Shown here: positions 57,280 to 64,000 of the stretch, in pieces
Numbering within the stretch: the first letter of the stretch is position 1
Layout of the letters: each line of letters opens with the position of its first letter
Source: Thiotrichales bacterium 19S3-11
GTDB taxonomy: Bacteria; Pseudomonadota; Gammaproteobacteria; Francisellales; Francisellaceae
Direction of reading: 5' to 3'
Assembly: GCA_021713295.1 (NCBI GenBank)
Contig: JAKJJU010000007.1
Location: 22,588-86,587, forward strand
DNA: 64,000 nt
The notes under the pieces: generated by a model
What the model was told of the DNA's origin: nothing
Database searches by the model: none
What the model saw: only the letters and a program-made list of their open reading frames with translations
Translations under genes and position numbers: made by a program

Positions 57280-57687
57280 CTATTTAAAAGCCCATAATTT
57301 ACTTAAAAGAAAGGTAATCGGTGGAACCGTCGCCAGTGTCAGAAATAATGCAATTTGATACTGCGGTACAAATAATAAATAAATACCGTATAAGCCTTCA
57401 TTTAAAATAAAACTCAATGAGGCAACAATAAAAAATTTAATACCTGACGTATGACTTATTTTTTTACCTTCTTGATGAAATGTCCAATTTTTATGACCAA
57501 AATAGCTGACATTATAAGCAATCAAAAACGCTATAATATTTGCAGCTAGAGGGTACCAGTGAAAAAGATCAACCAATACTGTGACAATGCTAAAGTGCAC
57601 AATTGCTGCAATGACACCAACAATGCCAAATTTAAATGTTTGTTTAAAAAGGATAAGATGCTGCGGTTTAATCACAATCAGACTCAT
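57280..57687 (-). CDS. gtrA: GtrA-family small membrane protein
   Basis: 135 residues with four hydrophobic helices, beginning FKQTFKFGIVGVIAAIVHFSIVTVLV and containing SYFGHKNWTFHQEG between helices 2 and 3, the GtrA signature. The family is thought to flip bactoprenol-linked glucose or related lipid-linked sugars. It overlaps the end of the glycosyltransferase gene by 20 bases, so the pair works together on lipid-linked sugar transfer to surface glycans. No serotype-specific third gene is present. Confidence 0.9.
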   Translation of the reverse strand: MSLIVIKPQHLILFKQTFKFGIVGVIAAIVHFSIVTVLVDLFHWYPLAANIIAFLIAYNVSYFGHKNWTFHQEGKKISHTSGIKFFIVASLSFILNEGLYGIYLLFVPQYQIALFLTLATVPPITFLLSKLWAFK

Positions 57688-58675
57688 CCGTATTTTTTAA
57701 ATCCAAATTACGACTTTTCTTTTGATTGATAATGTAGATAGGCCGTTGTTTTACTTCATTAAAAATTCTAGCAACATACTCACCAACCACACCAATGGAA
57801 ATTAATTGAATACCACCTAAGAAAGTAATTCCAGCAACGACTGTTGCCCAACCTGGTGTACGTACACCAGAGATAAAGAAGGTATCAATCACTACATAAA
57901 TACCATAACAAAATGCAAGTAGGGAGATAATAACACCAATTAAAGACCAGATTCTTAATGGCCAGTCAGAAAATGAAGTAATACCGGTAAGGGCTAATTC
58001 AAATAATTTACGATAGTTCCATTTACTCTTACCATCACCAGCTCTGGGTGCAACTTGATAAGGTACCGGACAGCCTTTAAAACCTACCCATGCATATAAT
58101 CCTTTCATAAAACGGTTCGTTTCAGGTAAGGCATTTAAGGCAATTAAAACTTGACGGTCAATTAATCTAAAATCCCCTGCATCAGCGGGTAATTCGATAT
58201 TCATAATCAGTTTATTAATTTTATAAAACCAACTTGAGAATAAGCGTTTAAAAAATGGTTGATCATCACGTGAGCGTACCCCATAAATATTATCATAACC
58301 TTCATGCCATTTCTCAATAAATTGATCAATAATATCAAGTGGGTGTTGAAAGTCTGAGTCCATAATAATGACAAAATCAGCGTCTGTTGATGCTTCTTTT
58401 AGTCCAGCGGTAATGGCAGGCTCTTTACCAAAGTTACGTGAGAAGCTAACTAGGGTTATTGGGTATTGGTTAGTTAAAGGGGCAATAATATCAGCTGAGT
58501 TATCTGAGCTACCATCATCAATAAGAATCATACGATACCTATTGGTATAACTTTGCAGTTTTTCATCTAACTTTTTAATAAATGAGCCGATTAAATCAGC
58601 CTCATTATAAACAGGAATGATAAGTTCAATGTAAGGATTCTGTTTCTGTTCTCTTAGCATTTTAAGTAGTGCCAT
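57668..58675 (-). CDS. gtrB: GtrB-like polyprenyl-phosphate glycosyltransferase
   Basis: 335 residues: N-terminal GT-A domain (IELIIPVYNEADLIGSFI, LIDDGSSDNS, MDSDFQHP with the metal-binding DxD) and two C-terminal transmembrane segments (LRIWSLIGVIISLLAFCYGIYVVI; GITFLGGIQLISIGVVGEYVARIF). The family moves a sugar from a nucleotide donor to undecaprenyl phosphate on the cytoplasmic face. Start is ATG at 58675 (a TTG lies one codon before); no strong ribosome site is visible. Partner of gtrA. Confidence 0.93.
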   Translation of the reverse strand: MALLKMLREQKQNPYIELIIPVYNEADLIGSFIKKLDEKLQSYTNRYRMILIDDGSSDNSADIIAPLTNQYPITLVSFSRNFGKEPAITAGLKEASTDADFVIIMDSDFQHPLDIIDQFIEKWHEGYDNIYGVRSRDDQPFFKRLFSSWFYKINKLIMNIELPADAGDFRLIDRQVLIALNALPETNRFMKGLYAWVGFKGCPVPYQVAPRAGDGKSKWNYRKLFELALTGITSFSDWPLRIWSLIGVIISLLAFCYGIYVVIDTFFISGVRTPGWATVVAGITFLGGIQLISIGVVGEYVARIFNEVKQRPIYIINQKKSRNLDLKNTDESDCD

Positions 58676-58785
58676 CAATATTTATTATCTAATTTAAATT
58701 TGAATTATAGATTGTTAGGGGGATTTTTGCTATCTTTCAATTCATTGTATTCTAAATCGTCATTGAGTAATAGGTAGTAAAAAAT

Positions 58786-59250
58786 ATGATTGAAATAGCG
58801 TTATATGAGCCAGAAATTCCACCGAATACAGGTAATATTATTCGTCTTTGTGCAAATTCTGGCGCGCCTTTGCATTTAATCGAACCCTTAGGTTTTGCGT
58901 GGGACGATAAAAAGCTTAGAAGAGCGGGTCTGGATTACCACGAATTTGCAGAGATAAATCATCATAAAAACTTTGATGACTTTAAAGGGCAAACAAATAA
59001 AAATCGAGTATTTGCCATTTCAACACGCGGAAATACTTATTACCATGAAGTTAATTATAAGTCCGGTGATATTCTACTATTTGGGCCAGAAACACGTGGA
59101 TTACCAAAAGATTATTTGGCATCGTTGCCCAAAGAGCAGGTTATTAGAATCCCAATGTTAAAAGATTCTAGAAGTTTGAATTTATCAAATTCAGTTGCTG
59201 TTATTTTATATGAGGCTTGGCGACAGCTAGGCTTTAAAGCCGGTATTTAA
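58786..59250 (+). CDS. trmL: tRNA (cytidine/uridine-34-2'-O)-methyltransferase TrmL
   Basis: SPOUT-class methyltransferase that 2'-O-methylates the wobble base of leucine tRNAs. 154 residues, beginning [23 protein letters not shown], with [11 protein letters not shown] and the trefoil-knot [26 protein letters not shown]. The length and all conserved blocks match TrmL. Confidence 0.95.
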   Translation: MIEIALYEPEIPPNTGNIIRLCANSGAPLHLIEPLGFAWDDKKLRRAGLDYHEFAEINHHKNFDDFKGQTNKNRVFAISTRGNTYYHEVNYKSGDILLFGPETRGLPKDYLASLPKEQVIRIPMLKDSRSLNLSNSVAVILYEAWRQLGFKAGI

Positions 59251-59319
59251 TTAGTTATATATAAACCATAAATAGGGATAGTGAATAGTAAGCAAAAATA
59301 ATACCTAATGAGGATTTTT

Positions 59320-60402
59320 ATGAGTCGTGAAGATGAGAAAATAAGGGCAGTTCTTTTAGAGCCTTATCGTAGTCATTGGCAGAGTGATTTTGCTAAAGAA
59401 GCAGATAACATAAAACAAATTCTAGGTGATAATTGTTTCGCTGTTGAGCATATTGGCAGTACAGCTATTTTAGGAATAAAAGCTAAGCCTATTATTGATT
59501 TGATGCCGATTGTTAGCGATTTATCAAAAGTAGATCAGTTAAATGAGGCATTTGAACGTTTGGGCTATCAAGCTATGGGAGAGTATGGTATACCTCAAAG
59601 GCGATTTTATTGGAAATCAAAAGATAAACGCACACATCATATTCATTTATTTGAACAAGGTAACGCTGAAATACAGCGTCATTTAGCCTTTAGAGATTAC
59701 TTAAATCAAAATCAGGACTATGCAGATGCTTATCAACTGATAAAAACAAAGTTAGCAAATGCTTTCCCTTATGATATCGTAAACTATGTTAAAGGTAAAA
59801 GTGCTTTTATTGAATATATCGATTATAAAACGGGTAATGCGTCACAATTACAACAGCAGGGACTGGATGACATTGAAATTGTTGATTATGATCCCTCATG
59901 GGAGAGATTAGCAAACCTTGAAATAGAACTAATAAAAGCGATTACTCAACCGTTAAAGTTAGACTTTGTAAGAATTGAGCATATTGGTAGTACGGCTGTT
60001 GTTGGTTTATCAAGTAAGCCAATTATTGATATTTTTATTGTTATTGATACGATTGAACAAGGTAAGTTATGGGTAGAGGCTTTGGAGAAAATAGGTTATA
60101 TATTTTGGCATGATAATCCGGATAAAACGCATTTACGCTTGTTTAAGGGCATGCCGCCATTTGGTAAGAAAAGAACACATCATATTCATATTGTGGCAAA
60201 AGATGACCCACGGTGGGTTCATCGCGTTTTATTTAGAGATATATTAAGGAATAACCCAGAAATTAAAAATGAATATGAGCAGTTGAAATTACAACTAGCA
60301 CAGAAATTTCAGGAGGATAGGGAAGCCTATACAAATCATAAGTCTGAGTTTATCGGGATGGTATTAAGTGCATTAGGTTTTGATAAAACCATTGAAAGAT
60401 AA
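59320..60402 (+). CDS. Protein with two tandem GrpB (UPF0157) domains
   Basis: 360 residues built of two copies of a nucleotidyltransferase-fold GrpB domain. Copy 1 (about 5-170): VLLEPYRSHWQSDF, VEHIGSTAILGIKAKPIIDLM, HHIHLF, RHLAFRDYL. Copy 2 (about 185-355): EIVDYDPSWERLANL, RIEHIGSTAVVGLSSKPIIDIF, HHIHIV, HRVLFRDIL. Most GrpB proteins have a single domain of about 170 residues, so this is a fusion or internal duplication. Enzymatic activity is unproven for the family. The ATG at 59320 with GAGGAT before it is preferred over 59308. Confidence 0.88.
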   Translation: MSREDEKIRAVLLEPYRSHWQSDFAKEADNIKQILGDNCFAVEHIGSTAILGIKAKPIIDLMPIVSDLSKVDQLNEAFERLGYQAMGEYGIPQRRFYWKSKDKRTHHIHLFEQGNAEIQRHLAFRDYLNQNQDYADAYQLIKTKLANAFPYDIVNYVKGKSAFIEYIDYKTGNASQLQQQGLDDIEIVDYDPSWERLANLEIELIKAITQPLKLDFVRIEHIGSTAVVGLSSKPIIDIFIVIDTIEQGKLWVEALEKIGYIFWHDNPDKTHLRLFKGMPPFGKKRTHHIHIVAKDDPRWVHRVLFRDILRNNPEIKNEYEQLKLQLAQKFQEDREAYTNHKSEFIGMVLSALGFDKTIER

Positions 60403-60492
60403 GTAAAAATAAATATAAATATAAATATTCAATTTATAAAAACTGTATTACACTAGATGTATAATTAAGTAAGTTATATATAAACCATAAAA

Positions 60493-60915
60493 ATGAATGA
60501 AGATAATATTAAAAAAATCAAACAAGTATGTCCATGTAATAGTCAAGTAGAATACGATCAATGTTGTAAAATTGCACATGATAATCATCAACGCGTAGAA
60601 ACAGCAGAGCAGTTGATGCGATCAAGATATAGTGCTTATGTTTTAAAACTAATAGAGTATATTGTAGAGACAACACATCCACAAAGTCGTTCGAAAAGTC
60701 TTTACTTAGATGTAGCTCAATGGATTGAAAAACCAAACTGGCAGGCTCTTGAAATTATCAGTAAACGCTTTGGTGAAAAAGGTGACAAATTAGGATTTGT
60801 AGAGTTTAAAGCTACATATCTTCTTGATGGTGAACTGCGTTCTATGCATGAAAATTCCAAATTTAAAAAATACTCAAATAAATGGTATTATTTTGATGGG
60901 AAATTAAAATATTAG
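60493..60915 (+). CDS. YchJ-family SEC-C motif protein
   Basis: 140 residues. An N-terminal SEC-C zinc-binding motif (CPCNSQVEYDQCC) is followed by AEQLMRSRYSAYVLKLIEYIVETTHP and an NTF2-like fold, as in YchJ/UPF0225 proteins. Function unknown. The ATG at 60493 lacks an obvious ribosome site. It ends a run of ordinary genes before the last accessory patch. Confidence 0.88.
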   Translation: MNEDNIKKIKQVCPCNSQVEYDQCCKIAHDNHQRVETAEQLMRSRYSAYVLKLIEYIVETTHPQSRSKSLYLDVAQWIEKPNWQALEIISKRFGEKGDKLGFVEFKATYLLDGELRSMHENSKFKKYSNKWYYFDGKLKY

Positions 60916-61312
60916 TTATTCTTATTTTTATACTGATAAGATATAATTACTATCCCAAAATTCTAATTGCTTCTATAACCAAAAAAAACTAGTAATCATT
61001 TTATACTCATAATACTAATCAAAGGTATATAGTTAATTTAATAAATTGCTATTTAACCTTTATTATGGAGACAGACAATGTAATTTTTTACTAAATACGA
61101 GGTTATTTGTATGTTTAAGAAAAGACAGTTTAATATTTGGGTGAAGGCATATTGTAGCTTTTAGAAATATTTGAAACAGTATCTATATTTTGTTGTTTTA
61201 TTTGCGGCAAAAAGAAATATTACAATTTATTTTTGGGTATTAAATACCGCTTTAGTCTTGAAGTTAAATTAATATACTATCATTGTTATTAACTACAATT
61301 GAGGTAAAAGTT
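60916..61312. other. 397-base AT-rich region before the last accessory patch
   Basis: No gene seen. A 17-codon frame starting ATGTTTAAGAAAAGA at 61111 resembles the start of the next gene (MFKKMF) and may be a decayed copy. No hairpin terminator or repeat was identified. Confidence 0.35.
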
Positions 61313-62017
61313 ATGAAATCTATGTTTAAGAAGATGTTTAATCTGTCAAGTAGTAGAAGTAGTGTGTTAACTCAAGATGATACTTCTTCTTATTTTTCAC
61401 ATCATGAAGTAGAAAAATATTGGGATTCAATGTATAAGAGGCAGGCTAGCCTTATGACAATACCTGAAGTAATTAGTAGCAAAGGAAAGAAAAAATTCAA
61501 ATTAGAAGATTTTAGAAAACTAGCCGAATCATTATATTTTAAACTACGGTATGAAACGTTACATGAGAATGACTACAATAAAACAAATGCAGAAAAAATA
61601 AAAAGTGAAATAGTGGAGTATAGATTCAAGATTGAGCATGCAAGGTCATCATATGGTATTATAACCGCAATTGAAGGTTTAGAAAAATTAGTTAAAGAGA
61701 ACAAACAATTATTCACTAGAGATAACTCTTATGGTAGCTATAGATTAGGCTATCGTTATAAGTCTGATCATCTTTTTGATCATTCTGATCATCTTTTTGA
61801 TCATATTAATAAAGTAAAAGACTACGTTAATGATTTTGGAACCAAGGAGGAAGTAAATGCATTAAGGAAAGGTTTAAATAATAAAGAAGTTAGTACAATT
61901 ATTCCAGGTCACATTAAGAAGCTGATATCTGATTTTTATGTGAAAACCCCTGAAACAATATTTCTTAACAATGAAAATCATAATGATAAACTTTCTAATG
62001 AGCATAGCATTGTGTAA
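61313..62017 (+). CDS. Unknown polar protein with a tandem SDHLFDH repeat, putative effector
   Basis: 234 residues, not recognised; basic N-terminus (KSMFKKMFNLSSSRSSV), then charged helices and a short duplicated SDHLFDH encoded by two identical 21-base units. No signal peptide or membrane segment. The frame begins at 61283, but the ATG at 61313 follows GAGGT and is chosen. It opens a run of three same-strand genes leading to the transposase. Confidence 0.5.
   Translation: MKSMFKKMFNLSSSRSSVLTQDDTSSYFSHHEVEKYWDSMYKRQASLMTIPEVISSKGKKKFKLEDFRKLAESLYFKLRYETLHENDYNKTNAEKIKSEIVEYRFKIEHARSSYGIITAIEGLEKLVKENKQLFTRDNSYGSYRLGYRYKSDHLFDHSDHLFDHINKVKDYVNDFGTKEEVNALRKGLNNKEVSTIIPGHIKKLISDFYVKTPETIFLNNENHNDKLSNEHSIV
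61763..61804 (+). repeat. Perfect tandem 21-base repeat
   Basis: Two identical copies of TCTGATCATCTTTTTGATCA plus T (61763-61783 and 61784-61804), in frame in the unknown gene. Each copy also contains TGATCA palindromes. Confidence 0.95.
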
Positions 62018-62251
62018 ATGATGTTTCTCTTGCTAGAATTTCTATCAGCTTATAAATAAATTAATGCTGATCTAAAATTTCTATCCCCGTAGCAAAGCAA
62101 CAGGATAAAAGCATTATTCTAAAATTAAATATATCAAAATACCAAAAAATCTATAAATAGATCAAATTGGGTATCAGGTGCCACTATCAAAACTAAATAA
62201 ATTAATTATTATTAAATCATTATTAAATTTTAGATTATCAGGCAATAAAAT

Positions 62252-63436
62252 ATGGCGATTTCCTTTTCTCGGTATTATAAAAATTATATAAAAAATATAT
62301 TAAAAGATATAAATGTGCCTATTACATGTGCGATGAAATCGGCGATCGTAAGTTCATTTTCATCATATAAAACAGCTGATCAATTAAAGTTTATAGAACC
62401 AAAAGCTAAAGGTATAGATAATCCTAGGGAAGGTAAACATTTGGGTTTGTCCAATTTTTTATTTTGTTTGCCACTATTTATTATCTCTTCTGTTAGACTT
62501 TTCCTATATAAATGTGTTGATGTTTTTGAATCAACAAACAACCCTAGTGGAAACTCAGGAGTTTTTCGTGCAGGATTGAAAGGGCTTATAGGAATTTGTT
62601 TTGCGATACCTGAGTTTTTATTCCATTTTATAGGGCGTACTACAGATTATGCATTTAATAACCCTAATTTAGACTCTAGGGGAAAAGAAATTAATCATAT
62701 CAAGCGTATCTTAGACTCAGTAGGTAATGAAAGTAACGAAAATCGTAAAAAAAGTGAAACTAAACAAAGTGATACCTTAATAACAGCATACTTTAATGAT
62801 AGAGAAGTATCTAAGAAAAAAGATAGAAAAACACTTGAAAAAGAGAAATATGATAACAAATATAAAAATAAACTATCTGGTATTAGTGATGAAGCTAAGG
62901 GTGCTTTAAAAATATTAATAGGCGCTTTCAATGAAGATATAAGTCAAAAAGGCAAACATCATATTAACTCTTTCAAGCTATTTCGCATTTTAAATAAATT
63001 TAATCCTTTTAAAAGATTAAATAAATATGTACATAGTAAAAAGAATAGGGATATTTATGTTAAAGCGATTAAACATATTATAGATAATAGTGGCAGTGAT
63101 AGGAGTTTACAGAAAGCCATAAATATTGTAGGCATAAAAAATAGCAATAGGTTTAGTTTTAGTAATAAACGAAAAATGAAAAGAATTGAAGTAGCAGATC
63201 AACTATCTAATATTCTTCGCAACAGAAATGATGATAAGATATTAGGAGTGAAGGCAAAGCAAGTTACAAAGGCGAAAAAAGTAAAACCTAATTCTAAGAC
63301 TAGTAAGCTTGCCAAAGATAATACTAATACATCGACATCTTCTAGCCCTAGTCAATTATTTTATAATGAAGAATTTTCTCAAGGGAGAAGCTCTACAGAT
63401 TCTTCAGAGTTTTCTGTTGGTATGGAAGTTATTTAA
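62252..63436 (+). CDS. Unknown protein with two hydrophobic segments, putative effector
   Basis: 394 residues, not recognised. Two hydrophobic segments, FLFCLPLFIISSVRLFLY (near 70) and GLKGLIGICFAIPEFLFHFI (near 108), form a possible membrane hairpin; the remaining 260 residues are strongly basic and polar (FSNKRKMKRIEVADQL), ending in a Ser/Thr/Asn-rich tail with EFSQGRSSTDSSEFS. This shape, hairpin plus soluble domain with no signal peptide, is common among effectors that enter host membranes (inference). No clear ribosome site before the ATG. Lies 234 bases after the previous gene. Confidence 0.45.
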   Translation: MAISFSRYYKNYIKNILKDINVPITCAMKSAIVSSFSSYKTADQLKFIEPKAKGIDNPREGKHLGLSNFLFCLPLFIISSVRLFLYKCVDVFESTNNPSGNSGVFRAGLKGLIGICFAIPEFLFHFIGRTTDYAFNNPNLDSRGKEINHIKRILDSVGNESNENRKKSETKQSDTLITAYFNDREVSKKKDRKTLEKEKYDNKYKNKLSGISDEAKGALKILIGAFNEDISQKGKHHINSFKLFRILNKFNPFKRLNKYVHSKKNRDIYVKAIKHIIDNSGSDRSLQKAINIVGIKNSNRFSFSNKRKMKRIEVADQLSNILRNRNDDKILGVKAKQVTKAKKVKPNSKTSKLAKDNTNTSTSSSPSQLFYNEEFSQGRSSTDSSEFSVGMEVI

Positions 63437-63502
63437 AACTATTTCATGTATAAAAAGTTCTATAGAACTGAACTAATATATAATTTTAAGAGGGTTGCAT
63501 AA

Positions 63503-63847
63503 ATGAAATTAACACAATGGAGTTCTAAAGAAGATCGTGATTCAGAGTTTAGATGTGCAAAAAAATATTTTCGTACTTCAAGATCCAATTTTGTAAAAGG
63601 AAGTACAATTGATTGTAACCACGATTTTATTTCTGGAAATGACGATGATATTTATGTATTAGGAGATGAATTAGGGCGAGGACAGTTTGGTGTAGTTAGA
63701 TATGCGGAAACGGATAATAAATCGCCATATGCAATAAAAATACTCCAAGAAGATAGTCAAGGGCTTGTAGAAGAAGAAGTAAAAAAAGAATCACTTATCA
63801 TTTGTGATCTAAACATGGGAAAAGAATATATAGCTAACACAGTTTAA
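63503..63847 (+). pseudogene. Truncated Ser/Thr kinase-like gene (N-lobe only)
   Basis: 114 residues. LGDELGRGQFGVVRYAE is a glycine loop and PYAIKILQED holds the ATP-binding lysine; an acidic helix follows (LVEEEVKKESLII), and then the frame ends at 63847 before any catalytic loop or DFG motif. The gene thus keeps only the kinase N-lobe. The stop is 65 bases before an IS630-type transposase start, so insertion of that element probably removed the rest. AGAGGGTTGC lies before the ATG, the same leader element as other putative effectors. Confidence 0.7.
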
Positions 63848-63911
63848 ATTAGCCTCTAAATGAGTTATAACTACTTTAATTGTTTAACTATCTGGTTTTG
63901 AATTATTTTTA

Positions 63912-64000
63912 ATGGCATACTCACAAGATTTTAGGGACAAAGTTTTAGAAGTAAAACAACAAGAGAATTTAACAATATCTTCAACTGCTAAACGATTTTG
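63912..64000 (+). mobile_element. IS630-family transposase, 5' end of element
   Basis: ATG at 63912 opens a frame running off the right edge: AYSQDFRDKVLEVKQQENLT, then ISSTAKRF. This is the N-terminal helix-turn-helix of IS630/Tc1-type transposases (S-x-D-F-R-x-K-V, then a second helix with S-x-x-x-x-A-x-x-F). The left inverted repeat must lie between the truncated kinase and this ATG; its boundary cannot be fixed without the right end. Confidence 0.75.

Noticed and set aside
1..64000. CRISPR array, rRNA or tRNA genes
   Set aside because: No regularly spaced repeats and no rRNA or tRNA-like conserved sequence were recognised on reading both strands by eye; a short divergent tRNA could still be missed.

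Overview
The window is a chromosomal segment of an AT-rich gammaproteobacterium. Several housekeeping features recall Francisella and its relatives, from memory and without any search: glycine decarboxylase split into two subunits (GcvPA/GcvPB), a ketol-acid reductoisomerase of the short Bacteroidetes/fungal-like type, an OPT peptide transporter and an extra ClpP-like protease. The accessory genes instead look like the host-directed effector repertoire of an intracellular or protist-associated bacterium (Legionella, Coxiella or Fastidiosibacter-like): a RasGEF-domain protein, a Ser/Thr-kinase-like protein, a truncated second kinase, and a 2504-residue protein with leucine-rich repeats, a transglutaminase-like triad and two AAA+ ATPase modules. 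The species cannot be fixed from the sequence alone.

Layout. 1-3.3 kb: the end of an alanine-dehydrogenase/PNT-type dehydrogenase, a ProQ/FinO RNA chaperone, the kinase-like protein and a small exported cysteine-rich protein. 3.3-12.3 kb: housekeeping genes, with xerD-rsmJ on the minus strand, then thiN-pgi and the glycine cleavage cluster gcvT-gcvH-gcvPA-gcvPB on the plus strand, a terminator and HU. 12.3-14.6 kb: a divergent MFS efflux/LysR pair. 14.6-21.4 kb: a branched-chain amino-acid operon, ilvB-ilvN-ilvC-thrC-ilvD. It is preceded by a textbook attenuator: an Ile/Leu/Val-rich leader peptide, an antiterminator and a terminator. The threonine synthase carries an extra C-terminal domain like the leucine-sensing domain of LeuA, so the operon appears to have both a transcriptional and an allosteric feedback device. 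21.4-28.7 kb: acs, an outer-membrane-like protein, a ClpP paralogue, polA and a DUF2147 protein.

28.9-31.6 kb is a decayed patch: a possible Cys-His hydrolase, a beta-lactamase-type pseudogene with an in-frame stop and no N-terminal half, and an unknown protein with an internal duplication. 32-35.5 kb holds the OPT transporter and a secreted GH8 glucanase. 35.5-48.3 kb mixes putative effectors (a 773-residue unknown, the RasGEF protein, three related coiled-coil proteins and one short relative) with a secreted GH18 chitinase, a photolyase and an MFS transporter. 48.6-57.3 kb holds the giant LRR/AAA protein and a 330-residue unknown. 57.3-60.9 kb is ordinary again: gtrA/gtrB, trmL, a double GrpB protein and a YchJ protein. 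61-64 kb is another accessory patch ending in a truncated kinase beside the start of an IS630-type transposase.

A cross-cutting observation is that many putative effector genes have unusual leaders. One set has long G tracts (G5 to G8) at the Shine-Dalgarno position; another shares an AGG(G)TTGC element just before the ATG. Both are striking in such an AT-rich genome and may mark a co-regulated or phase-variable effector set. No tRNA, rRNA or CRISPR array was recognised, and no secretion-system gene is present.
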